Positions 17,223 to 26,283 of a DNA stretch of 64,000 nucleotides are shown here, piece by piece. A program made the position numbers and the translations under genes. Location: positions 293,081 to 357,080 of the forward strand of contig DVEG01000005.1 of NCBI GenBank assembly GCA_015295835.1. Direction: 5' to 3'. The notes under the pieces were generated by a model that ran no database searches, had not been told where the DNA came from, and saw only the letters and a list, made by a program, of their open reading frames with translations. How positions within the stretch are numbered: the stretch's first letter is position 1; each line of letters begins with the position of its first letter. Source of the stretch: Oscillatoriaceae cyanobacterium M7585_C2015_266. GTDB taxonomy: Bacteria > Cyanobacteriota > Cyanobacteriia > Cyanobacteriales > Oscillatoriaceae.

Positions 17223-17334
17223 ATACTAGCATACTAATATCTAGTTTCCAGTTTGTCAAGCCAGATTTGTTAATTTTTGTAAAAAATCTTTCAACTAGTA
17301 TTTGCTGTGGGGGAATAATTATAGATACCTGTAA

Positions 17335-18174
17335 ATACCTAAATTAGAGGAAGCTACTACGATTTTCATTATTCCATTAATCTTGGGTGCAGTAGCAATC
17401 ACTACCGGTGCCATAGGTGTGGCGGCTGGTGCCGAGGGCTTGCAAAAAAAGGACAAGCAGACGAAAAAATAAAAGCCGCCAGTAATAAATATGAGGAAAA
17501 AATAGTCCAAGTTAAAACTACTGAGAACCTGATAAATGAGAAAATCAGGAAATACAATGACCTGAAAAGGCAGCTCATGCAGGAGATAAATCGATTTTTG
17601 GACTTAGCTGAGAGTATAAAGCAGAAGCTCTCATTGGAGGAAATTGAAGAAGTTGAGAAAATTGAAGAAGAATTTGTGGACTTTCTTAAGAACCTCAAAA
17701 GCAACTGCTGAACAGTATGGCTATAGACGACATTCCCTTATTAAAATTAAATATCGACAGTGTGGCTGAAGACTACATTCGATTACCTATCCTGTCGCTC
17801 CTGGGGCTGATGGGTATTGGTCCTGGCATTATGATGGGTGGGTTGGAGCTGAATGAACAAGGGAAAAAGCCCTCACCCAAGCCATCGAGTATGAGACTAT
17901 AGTCAACCAGGAAATCGCCAAAATGGATGCCTATGAAGATTTCTTACGGAACGGTATCGAGCGGCGGCTTATGGAATTACAAGAGCAACTTAAGCAACTT
18001 ATTAAACTCAATTCCCGCTGTCAAGAAGCGCTGGATAAGTTAGAAGCCACGATTAACTCTGGCTTTGATAGGGAGCGTCATGCCGATATATTTCAGAAAG
18101 CCATCTCTTTAATCAAGGCACTGGTAGAACTCATCCGTACGCCACTAGTAGAGGTAGATAACAACGGCAAATAG
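17335..18174 (+). pseudogene. broken coiled-coil, glycine-rich membrane protein gene (three frameshifts)
   Basis: Three reading frames continue one another as a single protein of about 270 aa. The N-terminal Gly/Ala-rich hydrophobic segment (IPLILGAVAITTGAIGVAAG) leads into a long charged coiled coil (KIKAASNKYEEKIVQVKT to FVDFLKNLK). A second hydrophobic Gly-rich segment follows (LLGLMGIGPGIMMGGLEL), then a helical tail (MDAYEDFLRNGIERRLMELQ to VEVDNNGK). The breaks fall in A-tracts at 17444-17450, 17697-17700 and 17864-17868; each is repaired by adding one A. No canonical start codon remains in frame after the stop at 17332. The architecture recalls bacterial glycine-zipper/coiled-coil hypothetical proteins; function is unknown. 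Confidence 0.6.
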
Positions 18175-18344
18175 AACTCTGACACAACCGACTGCTGAGG
18201 CTTTATAGCTCAAAGTAGGGAAATTTTTAATTGAAGGGGAGCTCAGTTTGGTTTATTCCCTCGCTGTAGCAGCCGGCGGGTGGCGGCAGTCTGTGAGCAA
18301 AAGACAACCAAATAGTAAAATTGGTAGTTATTAAGGAGTAAGAT

Positions 18345-18362
18345 ATGTCTAAGTGCAGTTGA
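18345..18362 (+). other. five-codon mini-ORF with strong RBS before lpd
   Basis: AAGGAG (18333-18338) stands 6 nt before ATG TCT AAG TGC AGT TGA, encoding MSKCS. This is the best ribosome binding site in the lpd leader, yet the frame stops at once. The likely lpd ATG (18371) lies 8 nt past the mini-ORF stop and has no RBS of its own, so translation of lpd may be coupled to this leader. Confidence 0.35.
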
Positions 18363-18370
18363 AAAATAAA

Positions 18371-19792
18371 ATGGTACAAGGATTTGATTTCGATTTAGTA
18401 ATAATTGGAGCGGGGGTTGGTGGACATGGAGCAGCCCTACATGCAGTAAATTGTGGCCTGAAGGTGGCTATTGTAGAGGTAGGGGAAATGGGGGGCACAT
18501 GTGTCAATCGCGGTTGTATCCCCTCAAAGGCTCTATTAGCAGCTTCCAGGCGGGTAAGAGAATTGCGCGATGCTGATAATTTGAAGGCTCTGGGAATTCA
18601 GATAGAAAACGTAACATTCGATAGACAAGCGCTCGCTGCTTATGCAACTAACATCGTCAATAAAATTCGCAGCGATATGACAAATAGTCTTAAACGCCAG
18701 GGAGTAGAGATAATCAAAGGATGGGGCCAAGTGGTAGGGCCACAAAAAGTCTCTATAGGTGACAAAACTATTACAGCTGAAGATATTATCCTCGCTCCCG
18801 GCTCCATTCCTTGGGTGCCTCCAGGTATCGAAATCGACGGGAAAACAGTATTTACCAGCGACGACGCCCTCAAATTAGAATCATTACCACCGTGGATAGC
18901 AATTATCGGCAGCGGCTATATCGGCTTAGAATTCGCAGATATCTATACAGCCCTGGGCTGCGAAGTTACTATAATCGAAGCCCTAGACCAATTAATGCCC
19001 ACTTTTGATCCCGATATAGCCAAACAAGCTCAACGTGTGCTTATTGCTGCCCGCGATATCGAAACACGGGTGGGAATGATGGCGAAAAAAGTCACCCCAG
19101 GGGAGCCTGTAGTCATCGAGTTAGCTGATACAAAAACTAAAGAAGTAGTGGAAATCCTAGAAGTAGACGCCTGCCTAGTGGCTACAGGGCGTATTCCCTA
19201 TACGCAAAATTTAGGATTAGAATCTGTAGGCATTGAACTCGACAGTCGTGGATTTATTCCCACAAATGAATATATGGCAGTACTGGCAGGCGGGGAAGTA
19301 GTGCCTCACCTATGGGCGATTGGAGATGCAACCGGTAAACTGATGTTGGCGCACGCAGCATCTGCTCAGGGAATAGCCGTTGTGGAAACTATTCTAGGGC
19401 GCCCAAGAATTGTAGATTATCGCAGTATTCCGGCAGCTGCTTTTACACATCCAGAAATTAGTTTTGTGGGATTGACAGAGTCGGCAGCGAAAGAATTGGG
19501 AAAAACAGAAGGTTTTGAGGTGGCAACTGTTAGGAGTTATTTTAAAGGTAACTCTAAAGCGCTCGCAGAGGGAGAAACGGAAGGATTGGCTAAGGTTATT
19601 TATCGTCAAGATAATGGAGAAGTTCTCGGTGTGCACATTCTCGGTATACATGCCGCTGACTTGATTCATGAAGCTGCCTATGCTATAGCTCATCGGCAGT
19701 CAGTGCGGGAGCTAGCTTTCCTCGTTCACACTCATCCCACTGTTTCGGAAGTTCTTGACGAAGCCTATAAACGAGCGATCGCTCTTCATTAA
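18371..19792 (+). CDS. lpd: dihydrolipoyl dehydrogenase (E3)
   Basis: E3 reoxidises protein-bound dihydrolipoamide using FAD and NAD+ and serves pyruvate dehydrogenase and the glycine cleavage system. The FAD-binding [16 protein letters not shown], the redox-active disulfide in [16 protein letters not shown], the NAD loop [15 protein letters not shown], the second FAD contact [15 protein letters not shown] and the catalytic [14 protein letters not shown] pair are all present. I place the start at ATG 18371 ([13 protein letters not shown], 473 aa), which matches cyanobacterial E3 N-termini. A GTG at 18353 would add six residues (VQLKNK), and an SD-led mini-ORF precedes both. trpC follows 28 bp downstream. 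Confidence 0.95.
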   Translation: MVQGFDFDLVIIGAGVGGHGAALHAVNCGLKVAIVEVGEMGGTCVNRGCIPSKALLAASRRVRELRDADNLKALGIQIENVTFDRQALAAYATNIVNKIRSDMTNSLKRQGVEIIKGWGQVVGPQKVSIGDKTITAEDIILAPGSIPWVPPGIEIDGKTVFTSDDALKLESLPPWIAIIGSGYIGLEFADIYTALGCEVTIIEALDQLMPTFDPDIAKQAQRVLIAARDIETRVGMMAKKVTPGEPVVIELADTKTKEVVEILEVDACLVATGRIPYTQNLGLESVGIELDSRGFIPTNEYMAVLAGGEVVPHLWAIGDATGKLMLAHAASAQGIAVVETILGRPRIVDYRSIPAAAFTHPEISFVGLTESAAKELGKTEGFEVATVRSYFKGNSKALAEGETEGLAKVIYRQDNGEVLGVHILGIHAADLIHEAAYAIAHRQSVRELAFLVHTHPTVSEVLDEAYKRAIALH

Positions 19793-19820
19793 TATAATAA
19801 TTCCGTCATTACATTAAAGT

Positions 19821-20705
19821 ATGCAAATTCGTCGTCGCCCCCCAAATCCCCCTGTTAACGTTGCTAATCTCCGTTACGAAGTTCGCCACCCAGAAGGTGA
19901 ACCCCGTAATATCCTAGAGAAAATAGTCTGGCATAAAGAAACCGAAGTGGCGCAAATGCGGGAAAAGCTGCCCCTACAGGAGTTGCAGCAACAAGTGAAT
20001 ACAGCAGACAGCCCCCGTGACTTTCTAGGTGCCCTGCGGGCAGCAGCCCCCTCGGCAATTATTGCTGAAGTTAAGAAGGCTTCTCCTTCTAAAGGTGTAA
20101 TCCGGGAAGATTTTGAACCAGTAGCACTTGCTAAAGCCTATCAGAAAGGCGGTGCTACCTGTATTTCAGTTTTAACTGACGAAAATTTCTTTCAAGGTAG
20201 CTTTAAATACTTAACCGAAATCAGACAAGCTGTAGATTTGCCACTGTTGTGCAAGGATTTTATTATTTATCCCTACCAAATTTATCTTGCCCGCTTGCAC
20301 GGCGCCGATGCAGTTTTGTTAATTGCAGCAATCTTGTCTGACAAAGATATAGAATATTTTGTGAAAATTGTCAAGTCTCTTGGAATGACACCTCTGGTAG
20401 AAGTGCATACTTTAAATGAATTAGATAGAGTATTAGCGATAGAAGGGATTAATATAGTGGGGATTAACAATCGCAATTTAGAAGATTTTTCAGTAGATTT
20501 GCAAACGACAGTAAAATTATTAAAAGAAAGAGGTAGAAAATTAAAAGAACGAGGTATCCTAGTAGTAAGCGAATCGGGGCTACACACGCCAGCGGATTTA
20601 AGTCTGGTTGCTGAGGCAGGAGCTGACGCAGTATTGATTGGAGAGGCATTGGTAAAACAACAAGATACTAAAAAAGCGATCGCAGCTTTCGTGCAGAGTA
20701 AATGA
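19821..20705 (+). CDS. trpC: indole-3-glycerol phosphate synthase
   Basis: TrpC closes the indole ring of tryptophan from carboxyphenylamino-deoxyribulose phosphate. The 294-aa TIM-barrel enzyme has the signature [18 protein letters not shown] (about 79-96), [26 protein letters not shown] (catalytic Lys, about 140), [15 protein letters not shown] (about 213) and [12 protein letters not shown]...[11 protein letters not shown] at the phosphate site. About 50 N-terminal residues precede the core, a longer arm than the E. coli-type enzyme and common in cyanobacteria. It follows lpd closely and precedes a small conserved gene by 16 bp, so the three may be co-transcribed; no attenuator-like leader is visible. 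Confidence 0.96.
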   Translation: MQIRRRPPNPPVNVANLRYEVRHPEGEPRNILEKIVWHKETEVAQMREKLPLQELQQQVNTADSPRDFLGALRAAAPSAIIAEVKKASPSKGVIREDFEPVALAKAYQKGGATCISVLTDENFFQGSFKYLTEIRQAVDLPLLCKDFIIYPYQIYLARLHGADAVLLIAAILSDKDIEYFVKIVKSLGMTPLVEVHTLNELDRVLAIEGINIVGINNRNLEDFSVDLQTTVKLLKERGRKLKERGILVVSESGLHTPADLSLVAEAGADAVLIGEALVKQQDTKKAIAAFVQSK

Positions 20706-20721
20706 TAAATATTGCAAACCT

Positions 20722-20994
20722 ATGGAACCAATCCCCCTTCCGTCTCACATTCATTATGAACTTCTATTGCAACTATTAGAACGGCAAACAATACTAGCCG
20801 TAGAAAAAATACCTTCTCAACGGGAACAAGTAAAACAAATTATAGTCACCCTCCGTAAAGCTTTGGCCCAACAAAAACAACTAGAAGAATGGTGCGAAAA
20901 AGCTAATCTGCCAATCGAATACCGTTGGTCTCTTAACGAAAATAACTCTAAAGATTTTGCTACAGCTAATCTCTATTCCGAAAAAATAGCTTGA
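20722..20994 (+). CDS. conserved cyanobacterial small protein (possibly DUF5340)
   Basis: A 90-aa, largely helical soluble protein begins MEPIPLPSHIHYELLLQLLE and continues with a charged helix (REQVKQIIVTLRKALAQQKQ) and a WCEKANLPIEYRWSL motif. I believe it belongs to the cyanobacterial family listed as DUF5340, but that is recall and not proven here. No function is known. It is sandwiched between trpC (16 bp) and the aminotransferase gene (17 bp) on the same strand, consistent with an operon. The tail is rich in Asn and Ser and looks disordered. Confidence 0.65.
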   Translation: MEPIPLPSHIHYELLLQLLERQTILAVEKIPSQREQVKQIIVTLRKALAQQKQLEEWCEKANLPIEYRWSLNENNSKDFATANLYSEKIA

Positions 20995-21011
20995 AAGAAT
21001 AGGAAAAATTC

Positions 21012-22175
21012 ATGGACGACAAACTGATGTTAATGATTCCAGGGCCAACGCCGGTTCCAGAATCGGCATTACGGGCACTGGCTAAACACCCGATTGGCCA
21101 TCGCAGCAGCGATTTTATCCCCATAGTGGCAGAGGTGACAGAAAACCTAAAATGGCTACACCAAACCAAAAGTGATGTGTTAGTGCTGACTGCTAGTGGC
21201 ACAGGGGCTATGGAAGCAGGAATTGTTAATTTTCTAAGCCCTGGCGATCGCGTTTTAGTAGGATGTAATGGCAAATTTGGTGAACGTTGGGCAGAAGTTT
21301 GTGAAGCTTATAATCTCAATGTAGAGAAAATAACCGCCGACTGGGGAAAAGCACTCGATCCCGAACAGTTTCGCGAAAAATTAGAAGCAGATAAAGATAA
21401 ACAAATTAAAGCAGTTATTATTACTCACAGCGAGACTTCTACTGGAGTACTCAATGACTTAGAAGCAATCAACCGCCATGTCAAAAATCACGAAAAGGCA
21501 CTGATTATAGTCGACGCAGTCACCAGCTTGGGAGCTGTTAATGTGCCAATGGATGCTTGGGGTATTGACGTTATTGCTTCAGGTTCACAAAAAGCTTACA
21601 TGATTCCACCAGGCTTAGGTTTTGTAGCAGTAAGCCCCAAGGCTTGGGAAGCATATAAAACCGCAAAATTACCTCGTTATTATCTAGATTTGGGTAAATA
21701 CCGCAAGGATGCGGCAAAAAATAGTACGCCATTTACACCGGCGGTGAATATGTATTTTGCTCTGCAAGAAACCCTGCGAATGATGAAGAAAGAAGGGTTG
21801 GAAAATTTGTTTGCCCGTCATCAACGTTTGATGAAAGGAACACGTGCGGCAGTAAAGGCTTTGGGTATGTCACTATTTGCGGCAGATGAGGTGGCTTCTC
21901 CGGCAATTACAGCAGTGGCGCCAATACAGATAGAGGCAGATAAAATCCGCTCTCTAATGAAGAAACGGTTTGATATAGCTCTTGCTGACGGGCAGGATCA
22001 TTTAAAAGGAAAAATATTTCGAATAGGTCACTTGGGTTTTGTTAGCGAGCGCGATATTCTCAGTGCGCTCGCTGCTTTAGAATCTGTATTATTAGAATTG
22101 GGTTGTAATAACTTTACTCCTGGTGTAGGTGTAACAGCCGCTGCCAGAATATTCGCTCAACCTTCCCAAAACTAA
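21012..22175 (+). CDS. class V aminotransferase (alanine-glyoxylate / serine-pyruvate type)
   Basis: This is a 387-aa PLP-dependent class V aminotransferase of the alanine-glyoxylate/serine-pyruvate group. In cyanobacterial databases it is often carried under the misleading name 'soluble hydrogenase 42 kDa subunit'. The N-terminal MLMIPGPTPVPESALRA, the cofactor-contact segment LTASGTGAMEAGIVNF, the Schiff-base lysine in IASGSQKAYMIPPGLGF (about 195) and the C-terminal FRIGHLGFVSERDILSAL are family hallmarks. A likely role is transamination of glyoxylate from photorespiration. It is the last gene of the lpd-trpC run. Confidence 0.9.
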   Translation: MDDKLMLMIPGPTPVPESALRALAKHPIGHRSSDFIPIVAEVTENLKWLHQTKSDVLVLTASGTGAMEAGIVNFLSPGDRVLVGCNGKFGERWAEVCEAYNLNVEKITADWGKALDPEQFREKLEADKDKQIKAVIITHSETSTGVLNDLEAINRHVKNHEKALIIVDAVTSLGAVNVPMDAWGIDVIASGSQKAYMIPPGLGFVAVSPKAWEAYKTAKLPRYYLDLGKYRKDAAKNSTPFTPAVNMYFALQETLRMMKKEGLENLFARHQRLMKGTRAAVKALGMSLFAADEVASPAITAVAPIQIEADKIRSLMKKRFDIALADGQDHLKGKIFRIGHLGFVSERDILSALAALESVLLELGCNNFTPGVGVTAAARIFAQPSQN

Positions 22176-22280
22176 ATTAAATATATCAAGACAGCGCTAC
22201 CCTGTCAAGAGGGCGGCGCTGCCTAGTTGATAAGCAGAACCTATGCATTTTAATTAATGTAAGTAAACATTTAACAACTC

Positions 22281-22484
22281 TCAAGCTGTTTCTAGCCAAT
22301 CGTAAATTCTCTCTAGCTGTTCAATTGTTACCAATCCATACTGCCAGAGGATCATCGGCAAAGGACCAGGATCTTGCTCCCGATGGCGTAGAGCTATTTT
22401 AAGAGAAGATGCCGAAATGGCTAAATCTTCTTGGAGAAAGCGAATGAATCGTGCATAAGTCGTAGGTGTCATTTGTATTCTCAC
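22281..22484 (-). CDS. DUF2949 family protein
   Basis: This is a 67-aa soluble, helical protein with the pattern TTYARFIRFLQEDLAIS...QDPGPLPMILWQYGLVTIEQ then LERIYDWLE. That pattern marks the cyanobacterial DUF2949 family, whose function is unknown. The sequence resembles a short helical module that may bind protein partners. The likely start is the ATG of MRIQMTP; an internal ATG (MTPTTY) four codons later is also possible and better matches homologues. The reverse-strand leader contains GAGGTGAG about 10 nt upstream, a plausible RBS. The 290 bp between it and the next gene hold nothing I recognise. Confidence 0.8.
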   Translation of the reverse strand: MRIQMTPTTYARFIRFLQEDLAISASSLKIALRHREQDPGPLPMILWQYGLVTIEQLERIYDWLETA

Positions 22485-22774
22485 CTCCTCTACTTGCTCT
22501 ATTTGTAGATCTGATTTTGTAATATCATTTCAGCTCTTACTGGCTAAAAGTAGCCAGTATTCTATCTGTCTACACCAGGGGTGGCTGTAAAGCTTTTCTA
22601 TTAATTTCTTCTACTGCAGCAAGCGGCAGCTTCCAATGTCATCCGCAATTCTACAGATTTTTTATATCTGAATCCGTGCTCCTCTAGCTTTTTTTGTTGA
22701 TTTCACTTATAGTATCTAGTAATAAATATAGAAGTTTCAATAGTATTCTGTCGAGGTAGTAATTTTACAAAAAT

Positions 22775-23317
22775 TTAATGATTGCTATAAGAATTCACAG
22801 GCTCTAAAAACTCGACAAGAATGCGCTCGCCTACTTTCAAGCCTAGTTCACTAGCCCGCCCTCCCCGCAATTCGATCACTTGGTCAATCTTAGTAGCACC
22901 AGGGCCGTAAATTGGACAAGGGGTTTGTTTACAGGGGGGGACATTAGTAGCGATCGCTTTTACTTCCCCGTCTCGCAAGAAAATCATATCCAGATTGATA
23001 AGCACATTTTTCATCCAGAAAGCAACTGCTCTAGGAGGGTTAAACGGAAACAGCATTCCCCGATTATCAGGCAGAGACTCTCGATACATTAATCCAATTG
23101 CTTGCTCAGCTTCTGTCTTAGCAACTTCCAATTCAATAACCTGATTACCGATTATTGCCCGCGCTGAGATAGGCAAATTTTGCCCAAGGCTTAGCGGTTG
23201 TGCTTGCGGCTGTTGGAATGCCTTCAAAGCTGCAGAACATCCAATCAACCAGACACTTAAAACCACGATGATAAACTTCCATCCCTCAGAGGAATTCTGT
23301 CTGTGTATTTTTAACAT
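22775..23317 (-). CDS. DUF192 lipoprotein
   Basis: This is a 180-aa exported protein. The N-terminal hydrophobic segment ends in a lipobox-like LIGCSAAL (Cys near residue 27), predicting lipid anchoring. The DUF192 domain follows (VAKTEAEQAIGLMYRESLPD, GMLFPFNPPRAVAFWMKN, LDMIFLRDGEVKAI, then the conserved cysteines in PPCKQTPCPIYGP and VIELRGGRASELGLKVG). DUF192 proteins are small beta-barrel proteins of unknown function, usually outside the cytoplasm. It lies 19 bp downstream of the NblR-like regulator gene on the same strand and may be co-transcribed with it. Confidence 0.85.
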   Translation of the reverse strand: MLKIHRQNSSEGWKFIIVVLSVWLIGCSAALKAFQQPQAQPLSLGQNLPISARAIIGNQVIELEVAKTEAEQAIGLMYRESLPDNRGMLFPFNPPRAVAFWMKNVLINLDMIFLRDGEVKAIATNVPPCKQTPCPIYGPGATKIDQVIELRGGRASELGLKVGERILVEFLEPVNSYSNH

Positions 23318-23336
23318 TCAAATACGTTCTAGTAGT

Positions 23337-24032
23337 TTATGCTTCCCGCAAAACATATCCTACACCCCGTACCGTCTGAATCAGGCGTTTTTCCCCTTCA
23401 CTTTCAATTTTCAGACGCAAATAACGAATGTAAACTTCTATAACATTCGACTCCCCCATAAAATCATACCCCCAAACATTTTCCAAAATCTGCTCGCGGG
23501 AAAGTACTTCTCTTGGATGTTCCATTAAATACTTTAGCAATTCAAATTCTTTCATCGTCAAGTCGATTGTTCTTCCATTGCGGAAAGCCCTGCGCGTCGA
23601 CAAATCAAGTACCAAATCAGAAAACCGTAAATATTCAGTAGTTTTGCAATCTGGCTGCAAATACAAGCGAACTAACCGCAAAAAATCTTGACTGCGATAA
23701 GGCTTAAGAAAATAATCATCTGCTCCAGCTTCCAAACACGCCACTCGCTCCTCAATAGTATCTCTTGCCATTAATATTAACAAAGGAACGCGATAGCCTG
23801 CTTTTCGCAACTGACTACATAATTCCAGCCCTGACTCTCCCCCTAGCATTCTATCTACTACTATCAAAGATGGATGTAGTTGATGGGCTTGATGGAGAAC
23901 TGCGCTTGCATCATTAGCTATAATTGGTTCATAACCTGCTTCTTTTAAATCTGAACTCAGCTGTTCAGCCAGTGTTTGATCTGCTTCAATCACTAAAACC
24001 TTCGGGCTGCGCTCAATTGTAATAGTATTCAT
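23337..24032 (-). CDS. nblR: OmpR-family response regulator, NblR-like, atypical receiver
   Basis: This is a 231-aa protein with a CheY-like receiver (about 10-125) and an OmpR-type winged-helix DNA-binding domain (about 135-230, with MKEFELLKYLMEHP, VLSREQILENVWGYDF and RLIQTVRGVGYVLRE). The phospho-acceptor Asp60 and Lys110 are present. The acidic pair is degenerate (E16-A17) and the usual Thr/Ser is Met88 (LILMARD). Such a degenerate pocket fits NblR, the cyanobacterial regulator of phycobilisome degradation that can act without phosphorylation. The assignment to NblR rather than another OmpR paralogue is inference. nadK lies 39 bp upstream on the same strand. Confidence 0.7.
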   Translation of the reverse strand: MNTITIERSPKVLVIEADQTLAEQLSSDLKEAGYEPIIANDASAVLHQAHQLHPSLIVVDRMLGGESGLELCSQLRKAGYRVPLLILMARDTIEERVACLEAGADDYFLKPYRSQDFLRLVRLYLQPDCKTTEYLRFSDLVLDLSTRRAFRNGRTIDLTMKEFELLKYLMEHPREVLSREQILENVWGYDFMGESNVIEVYIRYLRLKIESEGEKRLIQTVRGVGYVLREA

Positions 24033-24071
24033 ATAGATTATAACTTTATATTTTATATTTTTTCAAGAAAA

Positions 24072-24980
24072 TTACATAGAAGAAGGTTTAGCAATATGGG
24101 GTAAACCCCAGCCCAATTTTTCTCGTAAAACGTGGAAAAATTCTGGAGGTTGTAGACGAATAAACCGTGCCACATAGGGCGAGCGCTTCATGAATACACG
24201 ATCAGAAGGTAAAACATAACAACCAGCATTGCCATCAACCACCATCACCAAGCGCTCGCGATTTGCCGGGAAAATAGTCACTGGCTCAGTATTAGCAAAC
24301 ACAAGCGCACGGGATGCCAGAGAATGAGGACAAATCGGTACTAATTGCATCACAGGCACCCCTGGAGCAATAACTGGCCCTCCGGCAGAGAGAGCATAAG
24401 CAGTCGAACCAGTTGGGGTAGATATAATAATACCGTCAGCTGCGATATCTACAGGAGAGTGTCTGCCTACTTCTATTTCAAAATGGCACATGCACGTCAG
24501 TGGCTCGCGGTGCAGTACCATTTCATTTAGACACAGAACTTCCCAAATAGTAACATTGTCTCGAAGCAGTTGTACCGACAACATTGTCCGTTCTTCGATT
24601 TCATACCTGCCTGAGATTACTTGTTCGATCGCTTGCGGCAAATGATTAAGATATGTTTCCGTCAAGAAACCCATATGCCCAGTATTGACAGTGAGCATAG
24701 GAATACCGCAAGGAGCCACTTGACGAGCAGCTGCGAGTACCGTGCCGTCACCGCCGAGAACGACAACAAAGCTCATGTCGCCATCAAAGCCAACTGGCAC
24801 TAATTGTTCAATAGGAGTGTGACAAACAGGTTTTTCGGGGCTGGAATAGCCAAGGATGCCTCCGGCACCACTTGTCATAGACACATCCCAACCACGAGAA
24901 ATTAGCTTATCTTTGAGTTCTTCAGCCACGCGACAAGCTACAGGTTTGATTTCGTTGTAGATAATCCCAGCTTTCGGCAC
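24072..24980 (-). CDS. nadK: NAD(+) kinase
   Basis: NadK phosphorylates NAD+ to NADP+ in the cytosol. The 302-aa protein contains the signature [17 protein letters not shown] (about 93-109, GGDG), the NEMVLHR motif (about 150), and the glycine-rich [21 protein letters not shown] (about 182-202) that binds substrate. The C-terminal VDGNAG segment is also present. Length is usual for cyanobacterial NadK; many cyanobacteria carry two paralogues. The start is GTG ([12 protein letters not shown] follows). It is on the same strand as the downstream regulator gene. Confidence 0.95.
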   Translation of the reverse strand: MPKAGIIYNEIKPVACRVAEELKDKLISRGWDVSMTSGAGGILGYSSPEKPVCHTPIEQLVPVGFDGDMSFVVVLGGDGTVLAAARQVAPCGIPMLTVNTGHMGFLTETYLNHLPQAIEQVISGRYEIEERTMLSVQLLRDNVTIWEVLCLNEMVLHREPLTCMCHFEIEVGRHSPVDIAADGIIISTPTGSTAYALSAGGPVIAPGVPVMQLVPICPHSLASRALVFANTEPVTIFPANRERLVMVVDGNAGCYVLPSDRVFMKRSPYVARFIRLQPPEFFHVLREKLGWGLPHIAKPSSM

Positions 24981-25067
24981 GTTCAGAAAAAATACTTATT
25001 GAAGATTGTATAATTCTTATTATTAGGGATAGAAACAGCGAGGCTAGTTTTAGCCCCTGGATAAAAG

Positions 25068-25100
25068 GCGAGCGCTCTCCTAATGAGCGATCGCTTTTTT
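25068..25100 (-). terminator. terminator hairpin made of HIP1 and its GCGAGCGC variant
   Basis: GCGAGCGCTC (25068-25077) and GAGCGATCGC (25085-25094) pair with a single mismatch around a TCCTAAT loop. T-runs lie on both sides (six T on the plus strand, CTTTTA on the minus). It sits about 16-20 bp after the ycf39 stop, so it probably ends the ycf39 transcript. Confidence 0.6.
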
Positions 25101-25115
25101 CGACTGGGGTACACC

Positions 25116-26087
25116 TTAAAAAGGGAACTTTCTTTTCGACTGCTTTTTCAGCTTCGCTTGCTCGTAATCTAATTCTTTCAGCTTTCTTAAAATTCGGCTG
25201 AAATATTCTTGCAGATACGATTCCAAAGTCGTCGTCTCCTCAGGGTTCAGTCCAAATATTTTATATACCTCATCCATTGGAGCCGCTATTGGTTGCCCAG
25301 AAGCTTGTACTTCCGCAAATGCCAAGCGATCCGCCAAATTCCAGCCCCACTGAAAGAAGAGAGCAATTTTGCGAACAGCACGCAACAATCCAAGCGGCAG
25401 ACGCGTTACTTTTGCTTCTTGCCCAGAGAGACGTTCACACAGACGGATAATTTCATCCGCATCCCAAGCCCGATTCCCCACTACTGGAAAAGTTTTCTTT
25501 TCGGTTTCGGGAACAGAAAGGGCGCGAATCGCAAACTTGGCCACATCTTGCGTATCTATATACGCCACTGGCGCAGTTGCTTCCGTCACCCAGACAGATT
25601 GATTCTCCAAAATCGGAATTGCGTACTGGCCAATCAATCCTTGCATGAATCCACTTAACCGCAGTATAGTGTAATTTAATCCAGATTCTGCCAGAAACAC
25701 TTCCGTACAGCGCTTAATTTCCATTAGCGGCACGTGGGGGTATTTATCGGCATCCAAAATCGAAAAGAAAATATAGCGATTTACGCCGGCGGCTTTGGTT
25801 GCCTGAATGAGAGCGACTTTGCCTTCCCAGTCTACCTGTTTGATACTTAGGGAATCAGTCGGTCTTGCCGTAGCCGCGTCGATAACAGCGATCGCCCCAG
25901 AAAGAGCAGGTGGCAGAGTTTGGGGATCGCACAAGTCGCCCCGTACCAATTCAGCACCCCATTCTTTTAAAAATGCAGCTCTCTTATAACTGCGAACTAG
26001 ACAGCGCACTTCGTGCCCTTCATCTAAGGCCCTACGAACTACCTGTCTGCCTAAGGTACCGGTGGCACCGACAACCAATATAGTCAT
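25116..26087 (-). CDS. ycf39: photosystem II assembly factor Ycf39
   Basis: This is a 323-aa atypical short-chain dehydrogenase-fold protein. The Rossmann motif VVGATGTLGRQVVRRALDEG is at residues 5-24, and LVRGDLCDPQTLPPAL and LPLMEIKRCTEVFLAESGLNYTI-type segments follow (VPLMEIKRC, LNYTILRLSGFMQGLIGQY). These are characteristic of Ycf39 (plant HCF244), which with Hlips helps insert chlorophyll into D1 during photosystem II biogenesis. The usual catalytic YxxxK is not kept. The C-terminus is long, helical and basic (AKLKKQSKRKFPF). A single Hlip gene lies 13 kb away and is not an operon partner. Confidence 0.93.
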   Translation of the reverse strand: MTILVVGATGTLGRQVVRRALDEGHEVRCLVRSYKRAAFLKEWGAELVRGDLCDPQTLPPALSGAIAVIDAATARPTDSLSIKQVDWEGKVALIQATKAAGVNRYIFFSILDADKYPHVPLMEIKRCTEVFLAESGLNYTILRLSGFMQGLIGQYAIPILENQSVWVTEATAPVAYIDTQDVAKFAIRALSVPETEKKTFPVVGNRAWDADEIIRLCERLSGQEAKVTRLPLGLLRAVRKIALFFQWGWNLADRLAFAEVQASGQPIAAPMDEVYKIFGLNPEETTTLESYLQEYFSRILRKLKELDYEQAKLKKQSKRKFPF

Positions 26088-26251
26088 TATTACGAAGCTT
26101 AAAACTTTCTCTAAAATATTACCAGATTATTCTCATTTTAACACAAAACTTAACAAACTTTCCTCCCAGTCCAAGAGCAAATACAGAAAAAGACTACATT
26201 AAAGCTACTACCAGTTGACAAACTAATAATAAAATGTTACTATATCAAGAG

Positions 26252-26268
26252 AATCCCTTATAGGGATT
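26252..26268 (+). repeat. solitary CRISPR-repeat-like palindrome before smtB
   Basis: AATCCCT-TAT-AGGGATT is a perfect 7-bp inverted repeat followed by GAAAAAAAAC, ending 15 nt before the regulator ATG. The palindrome plus GATTGAAA resembles the 3' part of common cyanobacterial CRISPR repeats. Only one copy is present here. It could alternatively be an operator or a 5'-UTR hairpin. Confidence 0.55.
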
Positions 26269-26283
26269 GAAAAAAAACAAACT

